64,000 nt of DNA. Source: Clostridium chauvoei. GTDB taxonomy: Bacteria; Bacillota; Clostridia; Clostridiales; Clostridiaceae. This document shows positions 15,105 to 24,707 of the stretch, piece after piece. A program made the position numbers and the translations under genes. The notes under the pieces are model-generated. The model did not search any database, was not told the DNA's origin, and was given only the letters and a program-made list of their open reading frames with translations. Where the stretch lies: contig NZ_CP018624.1 in the NCBI RefSeq assembly GCF_002327185.1, positions 806,001 through 870,000 on the forward strand, given 5' to 3'. Within the stretch, counting starts at the first letter, position 1. The number at the start of each line of letters is the position of its first letter.

Positions 15105-17863
15105 TGGCTTTAACTAGTGGAATTAAATTAGCCCCTTTAATGGTTGATATTAAAGCAGATATTAAAACTTTTAAGGATGATATGTCTAAAGCTAGTGTAG
15201 TTGCTGCAAATGAGGCTAAAAAAATAAGTAAAGAACTATCTAATGTAACTAAGATAGGAGAAGGGTTATCTAAGGCCGGTAGTAATCTTACAAAGTTTGT
15301 ATCTCTTCCATTAGCTGGGTTTGGAGTAGGCTTAACTAAGATGTCAGTTGATTTTGAAAGCTCTTTTGCCAAAGTATCTACATTATTAGATTCAAATGTA
15401 GTTGATTTTAATAAATATAAGAAGGACTTATTAAAAGCTAGTAGTGATAGTAAAGTAGCAATAGATGAGTTTAGTGAAGCTGTATATGGATCTATTTCAG
15501 CAGGAGTTGACCAAACAAAGGCAATAGAATTTACTACAAATTTTATGAAACTTGCTAAAGGTGGATTTACGGATGGAGCTAAAGCTGTTGATGTATTGAC
15601 TACTGCTATAAATGGGTATGGATTAAAAGCAGAAGATGCAACTAGGATAAGTGATTTACTTATTACAACTCAAAATTTAGGTAAAACTACAGTAGATGAA
15701 TTAGCTAGTAGTATGGGAGCTGTTATACCTGTAGCTAGTTCTGTTAATTATGGGGTAGAAGAGTTATCAGCTTCATATGCACAATTAACTAAAAATGGTA
15801 TTGCCACGGCAGAAAGTGGTACTTATTTAAAATCTATGTTATCTGAACTTGGAAAGAGTGGATCAATAACAGATAAGACACTTAGACAACTTACTGGGAA
15901 AGGTTTTTCAGATTTAAAAAAAGAAGGGAAATCTACTACTGAAATTCTTGGAATGATAAATAATGAAGCTAATAAGAATGGGAAAACTCTTAAAGATATG
16001 TTTGGTAGTGTAGAAGCAGGATCAGCAGCCTTAGTCCTTATGAAGGGTGATGGCAAAGAGTACAATGAAATGTTAGAGTCAATGGGGAAAAGTGCAGGTG
16101 CAACTCAAGCGGCCTTTGACAAAATGGATGCAACACCAGCTGAACAAATGAAAGGTGCTATAAATAAATTAAAGAATTCAGGAATAGAACTTGGTGCAAG
16201 TTTAGTACCTGCATTTAATAAGATGGCAGATATAATTAGTGGACTTGCTGAAAAATTTAATGGATTATCAGATGAACAAAAAGAAAATATTCTCAAGTGG
16301 GGAGCTATTGCTATTGCAGCAGGGCCAGTATTAAAAATAATAGGAGGAGGAATCCAAACTTTTGCAAGTTTAAAATCAATTTTAGGAGGAACATCTAAAG
16401 CTTTAAAAATATTTAAAACAGGTGCTGGATTAGCTAGTAAAGCATCAGCATTATTAGGTGCAGTAACCGGATCAGCAGGAAGTATAACAGGAGTTGGTGG
16501 ATTGCTTACTAGTTTAGGGGGAATGGCAGTTGCAGCAGCTCCTTTTGTAGCTGGTGCAGCAGTTGTCGGAGTAGCGGCTTACGGAATACACAAAACATTA
16601 TCAAAAGAAGTTATACCAACTGTTGATTTATTTGCTGATAAGGTTGAACATACATCAACTATGGTAGGAAATCAATATGGAGCTATGACTAGGCAGGTTA
16701 AAACTAATACTATAGAAATAAGTGAGTCTACTAAAACAGCAGTTAAAGCTTACATGGATATGGATGATGGTGTAACAAAATCCTTATATCAACAAAAAGT
16801 AAAGCAAGATGTTATTACTGATGATTTAGCTAATGGGATGATAGATAAATTTAAAAATATGGCTGAAACTATTAAAACATCTCAACAAGCTAAGCATGAA
16901 GAAATGACATCTAATTTAAATAATTTTTTTAGTAATAACTCTAGCCTAACTGAAACTAGGGAAACTGAAATTTTAAATACAATAAATACAAAACATCAGG
17001 AGCAACAAGCTATAGTAGATAATGCTATGAATAGAATAACAGAAATATATACTAATGCTAAAAATAATAATGCTAAATTAAAACAAGAAGAGTTAGATGA
17101 AATATCACGCTTACAAGAGCAGATGAGAAATAATGCTATAGATACTTTAAGTGGAACAGAAGAAGAAGCTGCAGTAATTAGAGAAAGAATGAAAGAATAT
17201 CAAGGTAGATTAACAGCTGAAATGGCAAGTGAAATGATAACTAAAGCAAATGAAGCAAAAGATGGAGAGATAAAAGCAGCTAATGAAAAATATGATGAGG
17301 TAATAAAACAAGCAACTAGATTGAAAGAAGCTGGATTAATAACTAAAGAAGAATACGATAATATGGTTAGAGATGCTAAAAATACTAAAGATGAACAGAT
17401 AAAGAAAGCTAATGAAGCTTGTGAAGGTATTAAGAATGAAATTAAAAATTCAACTCCTGGAATAGAAAATGAAGTAGAATTTCAAACAGGAAAAATTAAG
17501 ACTGGATGGGACAGTTTGAGTAGCTGGGTAAGTGAAAAATGGCAATGGATAACTAGTAAATTTTCTGATGCTTCAAGTAAATCAAATGAAATGAAAGTTG
17601 ATGGAAGTCATTATAACGGCCTTAATTATGTTCCAGTTGATGGATATATTGCAAGACTTCATAAAGGAGAAAGAGTATTAACAGCAAGTGAAAATGATAA
17701 ATATTCAAGGGGAGAAATAGATAAAGGAAGTATATCAAATTTAACTATTCATGTTCCTATTAATCTAAATGATATGCAATTAGCAGAAGCTACAGCAAAA
17801 GCTAATGATATTGTTGGAGGGAATAGAATGGTTTTAGCAGAAAGGGGGCTTATTATTAATTGA
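15104..17863 (+). CDS. Tail tape measure protein
   Basis: 919 residues, the largest phage gene here, after the chaperones as expected. The N-terminal third has the conserved tape-measure core (TKIGEGLSKAGSNLTKF; ISAGVDQTKAIEFTTNFMKLAKG; NYGVEELSASYAQLTKNGIA). A hydrophobic Gly/Ala-rich stretch lies around 400-490, where the protein may contact the host membrane. A long charged coiled coil follows (about 560-790), and the C-terminus has YVPVDGYIARLHKGERVLTA. Its length sets tail length; by the usual rule of about 0.15 nm per residue, a tail of roughly 130-140 nm is expected. Its stop overlaps the next start. Confidence 0.92.
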   Translation: MALTSGIKLAPLMVDIKADIKTFKDDMSKASVVAANEAKKISKELSNVTKIGEGLSKAGSNLTKFVSLPLAGFGVGLTKMSVDFESSFAKVSTLLDSNVVDFNKYKKDLLKASSDSKVAIDEFSEAVYGSISAGVDQTKAIEFTTNFMKLAKGGFTDGAKAVDVLTTAINGYGLKAEDATRISDLLITTQNLGKTTVDELASSMGAVIPVASSVNYGVEELSASYAQLTKNGIATAESGTYLKSMLSELGKSGSITDKTLRQLTGKGFSDLKKEGKSTTEILGMINNEANKNGKTLKDMFGSVEAGSAALVLMKGDGKEYNEMLESMGKSAGATQAAFDKMDATPAEQMKGAINKLKNSGIELGASLVPAFNKMADIISGLAEKFNGLSDEQKENILKWGAIAIAAGPVLKIIGGGIQTFASLKSILGGTSKALKIFKTGAGLASKASALLGAVTGSAGSITGVGGLLTSLGGMAVAAAPFVAGAAVVGVAAYGIHKTLSKEVIPTVDLFADKVEHTSTMVGNQYGAMTRQVKTNTIEISESTKTAVKAYMDMDDGVTKSLYQQKVKQDVITDDLANGMIDKFKNMAETIKTSQQAKHEEMTSNLNNFFSNNSSLTETRETEILNTINTKHQEQQAIVDNAMNRITEIYTNAKNNNAKLKQEELDEISRLQEQMRNNAIDTLSGTEEEAAVIRERMKEYQGRLTAEMASEMITKANEAKDGEIKAANEKYDEVIKQATRLKEAGLITKEEYDNMVRDAKNTKDEQIKKANEACEGIKNEIKNSTPGIENEVEFQTGKIKTGWDSLSSWVSEKWQWITSKFSDASSKSNEMKVDGSHYNGLNYVPVDGYIARLHKGERVLTASENDKYSRGEIDKGSISNLTIHVPINLNDMQLAEATAKANDIVGGNRMVLAERGLIIN

Positions 17864-18564
17864 TAAATTATGAAGGAATAATAAAAGATGGTAAACATAG
17901 TTTTAGAGATTATGGATTAATAATTAAATCAAAATATATAAGTATTCCTGGAAAAGAAAAAATATCGGAGAGGGTTCCTTTTTCAAATTATAATTATGAT
18001 TTTTCTAGACTATATGGAGAAGAGATATTTAAAGATAGAGAAATTCAATATATATTTAACCTTATATGTAATTCAAAAGAAGAGCTATATTCTAAAGGGG
18101 ATAAAGTTATTGAATGGCTTTATGATAATAAGAATTTTAAACTATATGATGATGATATAAAAGGGTATTATTTTTTAGCAGAATGTTTATCAATAGATTA
18201 TAAAGAACTTAGTACATTTTGGGAAATCACAGTAAATTTTAAAGCATATCCATATAAAATAAGAGTATATAATGAAGGATTAATACCATGGGATGATTTT
18301 AATTTTGAAACAGATTATTTACAAGAAACAAATTTCTTTATAGATGGAACTAAAGAAATTAAATTAATAAATTCAAGTTCTAAAAAAATAATTCCTGAAA
18401 TAGTATGTGATTCAGATTTTATTATAAAAAAAGATAGTACCACATATTACTTTAAAAAAGGAAACTCTAAAGATTGGAGATTTAAGCTAAATAAAAATAT
18501 AAATATCATAACAATAACAGGAAGTGGACACTTGAAATTCTTATTTAGGAAAGAGGTTATTTAA
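17860..18564 (+). CDS. Distal tail protein (Dit)
   Basis: 234 residues from a TTG start that overlaps the tape measure stop (TTGA), with AAAGGGGG 13 bases before; a rare start but no better one is present. DGKHSFRDYGLIIKSKYI and ISERVPFSNYNYDFS are typical of the Dit N-terminal domain, and the later galectin-like half is beta-rich. Dit forms the hub at the tail tip that carries Tal and receptor-binding proteins. Confidence 0.85.
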   Translation: MINYEGIIKDGKHSFRDYGLIIKSKYISIPGKEKISERVPFSNYNYDFSRLYGEEIFKDREIQYIFNLICNSKEELYSKGDKVIEWLYDNKNFKLYDDDIKGYYFLAECLSIDYKELSTFWEITVNFKAYPYKIRVYNEGLIPWDDFNFETDYLQETNFFIDGTKEIKLINSSSKKIIPEIVCDSDFIIKKDSTTYYFKKGNSKDWRFKLNKNINIITITGSGHLKFLFRKEVI

Positions 18565-19997
18565 TGTATGAAGTAGTTATGAAAAATAAGGATAATGAAA
18601 TAGTTATAAATTCAGTATCAGTTGATTTATTTTCTCCTAAATTATTGAATGGAAATATTAAAAAAGGAATTAATAGTATTGATAGTTTTACATTTGATAT
18701 ATTGCCTAATAATCCAGGATACAATTTAATTGAGGAATTCAAAAGTAAAATAGATGTTGTAAATATTAATAGTGGAAAGATAGAGTTTAAAGGAAGAGTT
18801 TTAATATCTAAAGAAAAAATGAGTGAAGATGGAAAAGTTATTAAAACAATTATTTGTGAAAGTGAATTAGGTTACTTGCTGGATTCTATTCAAGATTATG
18901 GAGAATACCATAACATAAAAGTCAGAGATTTTTTTAAGTTAATTATAGATAGACATAATAAGCAGGTTGAGGAAGATAAGAAACTTATACTTGGAAATAT
19001 AACTGTAGAGGATAATAATGATAGTTTATATAGATTTATAAATTATGGAAAAACTTTAGAGGTTATAAAAGATAAATTGATAAGTAGATTAGGTGGAGAA
19101 TTAAAAATAAGATATGAAAATGAGGTTAGATATTTAGACTATTTATCAAGTATTGGAAGAAATACAAATTTAGAGATAAGATTATCAAAGAATTTAAAAA
19201 CATTGGAGGAAGAAAAAGATCCTACAGGTATAATATCAAGATTAACTCCGTTAGGGGCAAAGATTGATGATAGTGAAAAACGATTAACTATTGAATCTGT
19301 AAATGGTGGCATTAAATATATAGATGATATTGAGGCTATTAACAGGTTTGGAATAATAGAAGGATATATAAAATGGGATGATGTTACTATTGACAGTAAT
19401 TTATTAAAAAAAGGTAAAAAATACTTGTTAGAAAAAAATAGAGTTAAAAAGAAATATAATATAAGTGCATTGGACCTTTCAATTATAGGATTAGAAATAG
19501 AAGAATTTGAAGTAGGAAATATATATAGAATTATAAATCCGATTATGAATATAGATGAAGATTTAAGAATTATAGAAAAAAATATAAATTTTAATAAACC
19601 ACAAGAATCTTCTTTAATATTTGGTGAAAAATTTGAAGATATAAAAACATATCAATTAAAAAATTTAAATACCATAAAAGAAGTTGATAATGTAAAAACA
19701 ACTCTTAAAACCTCTATAAAAACTATGAACTCTATATCTGATGAGTTAGTTAATACCATAAAGGTTTTAGATAATACCAATGGAAATGTTAAGGCTATAA
19801 ATGAAGCTGTAGCTATTAATATTGCTACCACAAAGGAATTAGTGGAAAATATCAATACATTAAACAATAATATTCAAAGTGTAAATTTAATAGTAGAGGA
19901 AAATAGTAATTCAATTTTAAATATTAATGAAAAATTAAATAAAATAAATAATAAATTAAATAAAATAAATATAAGACTAATGACAGGTGATTATTAA
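18564..19997 (+). CDS. Tail tip protein (Tal/prophage endopeptidase-tail family)
   Basis: 477 residues, ATG overlapping the Dit stop by one base. Residues 1-350 follow the gp27-like Tal N-terminal fold (FDILPNNPGYNLI; VINGKVEFKGRVL-type strand; LGNITVEDNNDSLYRFINYGKTLEVI; GIISRLTPLGAKIDD). The last 100 residues are a coiled coil (VDNVKTTLKTSIKTMNSISDEL onwards). No peptidase or muramidase domain follows, so cell-wall opening may depend on other tip proteins. Confidence 0.8.
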   Translation: MYEVVMKNKDNEIVINSVSVDLFSPKLLNGNIKKGINSIDSFTFDILPNNPGYNLIEEFKSKIDVVNINSGKIEFKGRVLISKEKMSEDGKVIKTIICESELGYLLDSIQDYGEYHNIKVRDFFKLIIDRHNKQVEEDKKLILGNITVEDNNDSLYRFINYGKTLEVIKDKLISRLGGELKIRYENEVRYLDYLSSIGRNTNLEIRLSKNLKTLEEEKDPTGIISRLTPLGAKIDDSEKRLTIESVNGGIKYIDDIEAINRFGIIEGYIKWDDVTIDSNLLKKGKKYLLEKNRVKKKYNISALDLSIIGLEIEEFEVGNIYRIINPIMNIDEDLRIIEKNINFNKPQESSLIFGEKFEDIKTYQLKNLNTIKEVDNVKTTLKTSIKTMNSISDELVNTIKVLDNTNGNVKAINEAVAINIATTKELVENINTLNNNIQSVNLIVEENSNSILNINEKLNKINNKLNKINIRLMTGDY

Positions 19998-20276
19998 ATG
20001 GATGAAATTATAAGAATAAAGGCTGGAATTTTAAGTGATATAGAATCTGAAATTTATAATAATATAAATGGAGCAGTAGTAAAAACTATAATATTGCATA
20101 ATAGTAATGATATCAAAAAGGAAGTAATGCTAAATATAGATGGTGTTGCTTTTTTTGTTATTTTAGAACAAAAGGAAACTAGAATTATAAATAATACAAT
20201 AATGATTAATTCATTAAAAGCTATTGGAGAGGGGATAAATATTCATATTACAGGAATACAATTAGGAGGAGTTTAA
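19998..20276 (+). CDS. Small tail-region protein, unknown
   Basis: 92 residues, starting one base after the Tal stop. It is beta-rich, with KTIILHNSNDIKKEVMLNIDGV, and lacks signal or membrane segments. It lies between tail tip and receptor-binding genes and may be a small baseplate or decoration subunit. No family recognised. Confidence 0.6.
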   Translation: MDEIIRIKAGILSDIESEIYNNINGAVVKTIILHNSNDIKKEVMLNIDGVAFFVILEQKETRIINNTIMINSLKAIGEGINIHITGIQLGGV

Positions 20277-20277
20277 T

Positions 20278-21558
20278 ATGGGAGTTATAGCAGATAAAAT
20301 AAGAAAAGCTATATTTGGAGGAGAGGTTAGAGAAAGCATAGCAGAAGGAATTGAAGTTGTAGAGAAATTAAGAGAGGACTATGATAGGCAAGTAATTAAT
20401 GCTGGATCATCTAATAGCGAAATAGTTCAAGCAAGAGTAGGTAAAGATGGTAGTTCTTATAGCAGTTTAAAAGAAAGACTAGATAAAGAAAATGAACAAG
20501 TCAATTTGGAATTAGAGCAGAAAGTAATTAATTTGAAAAACTTAAAGCTTAGTAAAGATGATATTTTATCGATGGCAAATATGGGACAAGATATTAAAGA
20601 AGCTATGACAGGGGGGAGTGTATCTGTAGTTGGTAAAGATACTATATTAACAGAAAATATAGTTGATAAACAAATAACAGAAGAAAAAACAACTTTTATA
20701 AAAAATGATATTAATATTTTTAACCCTTTACAAGCAACTGATAATAAATGTATTTATGGGGAAATTGGTAGTATTTATGACCATGATGGTTTTTTTGTTA
20801 GTGGTAAGATTTATATTCCAGCAAATGTTAATATTTTCAAAAGTTCTGTTTATGCTTATTCTTTTTTTGATAGCAATAATAAATATATAAGTGGTGGAGA
20901 AACTCCGACACCTAAAATTATTAAAACCCCATCTAATGTGAGTTATATTATAATAACAGCTCCGATAAGTGAAAAGAAAACAACTATAGTTGCTATAAGT
21001 GAAATAGAAATTCCATTTTCAAATTTCAAAAAAAAGTTTAATGACTATATTGATAGTTTTACAACTGAAACTAAAAAATCTATGCAAAATGATTTTGAAA
21101 GGGATAGTGTAAATTGGAGTAACATAATAAACAAAGAATTTTTTAGTATTGAAAAAATATTTTATCCTTTTAAACCAAGAAAAATAGATAATAAAACAGT
21201 AAATGTAATTAATAATGTTTATGAAATTAAATTATATAATGCATTAAAAAATAGAGAATATACAATAACTTGTGGCGGTGGAATTGGAAAAACAACACAA
21301 ATTATAATTTATGATACTAAGGATAATAATATAGTATGTAATTACTGGATTGAAAACCTAAATAGAAATGGAATAGAAACTATAAGAATAGATGAGTTTA
21401 ATAAGAGTGGAATATATGCAGATATAACATTAAATTTAGATAATATACCTAATATTACAGGCGTAGATAGTTTTATTATTAGCAATAGAGCGTATTGCAT
21501 TGAAAAAAAGTTATTAATAAAGATAATTATTGGGAAGGTAAAAATTTATTATGTATAG
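20278..21558 (+). CDS. Tail fibre/receptor-binding protein, first part
   Basis: 426 residues with AGGAGG upstream. The N-terminal helix (IADKIRKAIFGGEVRESIAEGI) is a tail-attachment segment seen in many clostridial and lactococcal fibres, followed by a coiled region and a beta-rich domain (about 120-410). The last 15 residues of this frame (IKIIIGKVKIYYV) look unnatural. At A7 (21503-21509) the -1 frame instead reads VINKDNYWEGKNLLCIGDSIT, continuing into an SGNH hydrolase. The two frames together would give about 617 residues, a normal fibre-plus-esterase protein. Confidence 0.75.
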   Translation: MGVIADKIRKAIFGGEVRESIAEGIEVVEKLREDYDRQVINAGSSNSEIVQARVGKDGSSYSSLKERLDKENEQVNLELEQKVINLKNLKLSKDDILSMANMGQDIKEAMTGGSVSVVGKDTILTENIVDKQITEEKTTFIKNDINIFNPLQATDNKCIYGEIGSIYDHDGFFVSGKIYIPANVNIFKSSVYAYSFFDSNNKYISGGETPTPKIIKTPSNVSYIIITAPISEKKTTIVAISEIEIPFSNFKKKFNDYIDSFTTETKKSMQNDFERDSVNWSNIINKEFFSIEKIFYPFKPRKIDNKTVNVINNVYEIKLYNALKNREYTITCGGGIGKTTQIIIYDTKDNNIVCNYWIENLNRNGIETIRIDEFNKSGIYADITLNLDNIPNITGVDSFIISNRAYCIEKKLLIKIIIGKVKIYYV

Positions 21559-22130
21559 GAGACTCTATAACATCTCAAGAACTGTATCAAAATGAAATTA
21601 AAAAAATTATTGGCTTTAATAATGTTGTAACACAATCAAACCCAGGTTTTAATTTGAAACAATTTATGTCAAATGTTACAAGTGAACAAATCGATAATGC
21701 AGATTTAATAAGCATAATGGTATGTATGAATGATTTTGGTGGAAATACTCCAATAGGATCTATTAATGATAAAACAGATGATACTTTCTATGGCAGTATA
21801 TATATGGCTATTAAAAAAATATTAGAACAAAAACCTGATGTAAGATTAATGTTTGTAATACCTCATAATCCTGGTCAGCATGATAACTACTTTAATAAAA
21901 TTAACAAAAAAAATAAAGCCGAACAACATTATTATTATGAATATGTAGACGCAGTTGAAAAATCATGTAGATACTATGGAATACCAGTTGTTAATTTATA
22001 TAGTGAATGTGGCTTAAACGAATTTAATCAATCATATTTTTTCAATAGTGCCGATGATCATGTACATCCTAACAAAAAACTTCATGATATTTTTGCTAGA
22101 ATTATTTCTTCAAAAATAAAATCAATTTAA
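21510..22130 (+). CDS. SGNH hydrolase domain, continuation of the fibre in the -1 frame
   Basis: About 206 residues. SGNH/GDSL blocks are intact: GDSIT (nucleophile Ser), the Asn block VCMNDFGGN, and DDHVHPN with the catalytic Asp/His. Such domains deacetylate cell-wall or capsule sugars during adsorption. There is no start codon in frame before the GDS block, so the domain can only be made as an extension of the upstream fibre. The upstream frame passes A AAA AAG (21504-21510), a canonical -1 slippery heptamer in the right phase. So this is either recoding/transcript slippage or a one-base indel in an A-run. Confidence 0.7.
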   Translation, partial: VINKDNYWEGKNLLCIGDSITSQELYQNEIKKIIGFNNVVTQSNPGFNLKQFMSNVTSEQIDNADLISIMVCMNDFGGNTPIGSINDKTDDTFYGSIYMAIKKILEQKPDVRLMFVIPHNPGQHDNYFNKINKKNKAEQHYYYEYVDAVEKSCRYYGIPVVNLYSECGLNEFNQSYFFNSADDHVHPNKKLHDIFARIISSKIKSI

Positions 22131-22140
22131 GAGGTGTGAT

Positions 22141-22374
22141 ATGGCAGATGAAAACCCTATTATTTATGAAATAAGAGAAAATGTAGTTGAAATAAAAGCT
22201 ACACTAACAAGTATTGTACAGAATGTAGATTTAAAATTCCAAGTTCAAGAAGAAAAAATTAAGGTAGCAAATAACAGAATAAAGGATTTAGAAGATACAA
22301 ACAAATGGCTTTGGAGAGCAATTGCTGGAACTTTAATAAGTACAGTAGTTGCTTTTTTAATTAAATTGAAATAA
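22141..22374 (+). CDS. XhlA-like holin-associated membrane protein
   Basis: 77 residues: an N-terminal amphipathic coiled coil (IRENVVEIKATLTSIVQNVDLK through RIKDLEDTNKW) and one C-terminal transmembrane helix (LWRAIAGTLISTVVAFLIKL). This is the XhlA layout, a membrane protein that assists holin in lysis. It is followed 19 bases later by a second membrane protein of the lysis cassette. Confidence 0.75.
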   Translation: MADENPIIYEIRENVVEIKATLTSIVQNVDLKFQVQEEKIKVANNRIKDLEDTNKWLWRAIAGTLISTVVAFLIKLK

Positions 22375-22393
22375 AAAGGGAGGAATAAAAATT

Positions 22394-22801
22394 ATGAAAG
22401 AAATTTTAATAAATCAAATTTTACCACCAGTTTTAAGTGCTCTAGCAATAGGAGTAACAGGAATCTTCGTAGCGGTAATAAAAACTGTTGGAGATGCTGC
22501 AATATTATATATAGATAAGCAAAAAGAATTAGCAGAAAAGAATCTAAAATTAAGTAAGTATAAAGAAGAATTAATTATGGCTAAGCAAGTATGGAACATA
22601 GTAGAAGAAAAGTATAGAATAAATGATACTTTAAAAGAGACGTTGACCTCTAAAGCAAATGAATTTGACAAAATATTGTTAGAAAAAATACCTTACTTAA
22701 CTAAAGATCAAGTGGAAGAATTAAGACAAGCTATAGCTGGAGAAGTAAACAAAGGTAAAGAAGTATTGTTAAAGAAAGATTTTAAAATAAATATAAATTA
22801 A
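22394..22801 (+). CDS. Phage holin (LLH-type)
   Basis: 135 residues. One N-terminal transmembrane helix (ILPPVLSALAIGVTGIFVAVI) is followed by a long charged helical region ending TKDQVEELRQAIAGEVNKG. This fits the LLH family of phage holins, which permeabilise the membrane for the amidase encoded next. The gene is followed by a terminator. Confidence 0.75.
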   Translation: MKEILINQILPPVLSALAIGVTGIFVAVIKTVGDAAILYIDKQKELAEKNLKLSKYKEELIMAKQVWNIVEEKYRINDTLKETLTSKANEFDKILLEKIPYLTKDQVEELRQAIAGEVNKGKEVLLKKDFKININ

Positions 22802-22810
22802 GTTTACATG

Positions 22811-22832
22811 GCAGGAGTAATCCTGCTTTTTA
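22811..22832 (+). terminator. Terminator after the holin gene
   Basis: GCAGGA, GTAA loop, TCCTGC, then TTTTTAT. It sits between holin and endolysin and may set their ratio. Confidence 0.65.
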
Positions 22833-22871
22833 TATTATAGAAATATTAAAAAAAGGAAAGGTGATTTAATT

Positions 22872-23927
22872 ATGTTAAAAATTAAAAGAATGATAAGTGA
22901 GTACAATTATTTTGAAGGGAATAGTATTAAATATTTAGTTATACATGGAACAGGAAATAAAACAGATACAGCAATAAATAATGCAAAGTATTTTAATGCT
23001 TGTGATAGACAAGCTTCAGCACATTATTTTGTAGATGATAATGATATAGTTCAAGTAGTAGAAGAATTTAATGGAGCTTGGCATTGTGGGGATGGATATA
23101 ATAGAAATGGAATAAATAATCAAAATTCAATAGGTATTGAAATGTGTTGTACTAACTATACTTATTCAGATGCAACAGTAAAAAATACTATTGAGTTAGT
23201 AAAAGAATTACAACATAAATATGGTATTCCAAATGAAAGAGTTGTTAGACATTATGATGCATCTTATAAATGTTGTCCATCAGGATTTGCAGATAACAAT
23301 TGGGAAAAGTGGATTGAATTTAAAAAGATGATAGATGGAGAAGTCATAATTCCAGTTGTTAAAGTAGAATCACAACAACAATCAGAATTAGCTTCAGGAC
23401 TATATTTAAATTTAAAACCACATATGGAAAGCTGGTCTATATATAACATGAATGTTAAGCCTATAAAGGGGAATGAATTTGCATATTTAGCACCTAGTCA
23501 ATATGGAGGACTTAGTTATAGAATAATAGAAGATAGAGGAGATGTAAAAGTAATTAATACAAGTTGTTTTGGAACAGTTCAGATTTATGCTCCAAAAGAT
23601 AATGATAGTACATTTACTGATTATCCAGTATATGAAAATGGAAGTAATGATGAAGTATCAAATGAAGTAGATATTAAAGAAAGTATAGTAAAGGAATATG
23701 AAGAAGTAGGAGTATGTACTGTTAAATGTACACTTAATATAAGAAATAAGCCTTCAATAAATAATGAGCCTATAGGAACTTATGAAGCTGGAGAATCATT
23801 TAACTATGATTATGTAGTTATAACTGATAATTACGTATGGGTTTCTTATATTAGTTATACAGGGGTAAGAAGATATGTCGCTATAACAAATAGAGCGACA
23901 GGAGAGAAGTTTGCAGAGTGTGAATAG
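22872..23927 (+). CDS. Endolysin: N-acetylmuramoyl-L-alanine amidase
   Basis: 351 residues, no signal peptide, as expected of a holin-dependent lysin. The N-terminal Amidase_2 domain (about 15-150) has YLVIHGTGN, ASAHYFVDDND, NSIGIEMC and DASYKCCPSGF, giving the zinc ligands His, His and Cys/Asp-region. A linker and a middle module follow, and a C-terminal SH3b-like wall-binding domain (CTVKCTLNIRNKPSINNEPIG to YVAITNR). It cuts the glycan-peptide bond at lysis. A degraded copy of the last 21 codons and the trailer lies at 25500. Confidence 0.93.
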   Translation: MLKIKRMISEYNYFEGNSIKYLVIHGTGNKTDTAINNAKYFNACDRQASAHYFVDDNDIVQVVEEFNGAWHCGDGYNRNGINNQNSIGIEMCCTNYTYSDATVKNTIELVKELQHKYGIPNERVVRHYDASYKCCPSGFADNNWEKWIEFKKMIDGEVIIPVVKVESQQQSELASGLYLNLKPHMESWSIYNMNVKPIKGNEFAYLAPSQYGGLSYRIIEDRGDVKVINTSCFGTVQIYAPKDNDSTFTDYPVYENGSNDEVSNEVDIKESIVKEYEEVGVCTVKCTLNIRNKPSINNEPIGTYEAGESFNYDYVVITDNYVWVSYISYTGVRRYVAITNRATGEKFAECE

Positions 23928-23961
23928 ATAGTAAATATCTATAAAGTATAGATTGTTATAT

Positions 23962-24004
23962 AAAGGGATAGAGTAAGAAAAAACTTGCTCTATCCCTTTA
24001 TTTT
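23962..24004. terminator. Bidirectional terminator at the prophage right edge
   Basis: AAAGGGATAGAGTAAG (23962-23977) pairs with CTTGCTCTATCCCTTT over 16 bp with one G-U, then TTATTTTT. It serves the endolysin on + and the CotF-like gene on -. Confidence 0.85.
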
Positions 24005-24031
24005 TATTGGATTTATATTATTAATAGTTTT

Positions 24032-24283
24032 TTATTGGCCACTATTTAATTCAGATTTAATTGTATTAATATCATTTTGAGCTGCTGGTTGAGCAGGTTT
24101 ATAATATCCTTTTTCTTTTGCTTTTTGGTATATTGAATATTGACGAATTTCATCTTCATTTCTCATTTGTTGTATAGTTTGACGTAGTTCTTGATTATCT
24201 GTTTGAGCTATTACATTAGCGTAATTTACCAAACTGCTATTAATCATACTTAAATAATCATTCATTATATCTTTTTCTTTCAT
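24032..24283 (-). CDS. Spore coat protein, CotF family
   Basis: 83 residues beginning MKEKDIMNDYLSMINSSL, with LRQTIQQMRNEDEIRQYSIYQKAKEKGYY, the CotF-family signature (helical, ending in Tyr/Pro-rich residues). AGGAGG precedes the ATG. CotF-like proteins sit in the spore coat of Bacillus and Clostridium. It is co-directional with the next small gene, 13 bases apart, so a two-gene sporulation unit is likely. It marks the return to host DNA. Confidence 0.85.
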   Translation of the reverse strand: MKEKDIMNDYLSMINSSLVNYANVIAQTDNQELRQTIQQMRNEDEIRQYSIYQKAKEKGYYKPAQPAAQNDINTIKSELNSGQ

Positions 24284-24296
24284 TACATAAACCCTC

Positions 24297-24482
24297 CTAT
24301 TTTAAGAATGACATTAATTTATCTTTGCTCATTCTCGCTTCATTAGCATCTTGTTTTAGTATGTTGCATATTTCAGGATCAGTACATTGTTTAGAAAAAT
24401 CATCTAATTTATTTGCAATTGTAGCATGGGCACCTATAAGATGTCGTAAATTTTGCAATTCTAATTGTGTTAAATTTGGCAT
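24297..24482 (-). CDS. Small CotF-associated spore coat-like protein
   Basis: 61 residues from the ATG (MPNLTQLELQNLRHLIGAH...), chosen because AAGGAG lies 8 bases upstream; an in-frame GTG four codons earlier is less well placed. Small proteins of this type (LTQxELQNLRHLIG) usually occur next to CotF-like genes in clostridia. Helical, no signal. Part of the same - strand unit. Confidence 0.75.
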   Translation of the reverse strand: MPNLTQLELQNLRHLIGAHATIANKLDDFSKQCTDPEICNILKQDANEARMSKDKLMSFLK

Positions 24483-24627
24483 TTTAATCACTCCTTATAG
24501 TATATTTCGAAATTATTATGCTTATTATCAACAAAAAATATACCAAATTAGTAAATAATAAATAATTAGGATTAAATATTAATTAGTAAATATTGATTTT
24601 AATAATAATAAGCTCATTAAAATAGAC

Positions 24628-24657
24628 AAAAATATTATTAATGTGAATAATATTTTT
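24628..24657. repeat. Perfect 12-bp inverted repeat upstream of the CotJC-like gene
   Basis: AAAAATATTATT and AATAATATTTTT flank AATGTG. It lies 50 bases before the start at 24708 and may be an operator or a weak hairpin in the leader. Confidence 0.4.
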
Positions 24658-24707
24658 ATTGGTGGAAAAAAATAAGATAGAAATTTAAAAAGTTGGAGGT
24701 TGATTTT

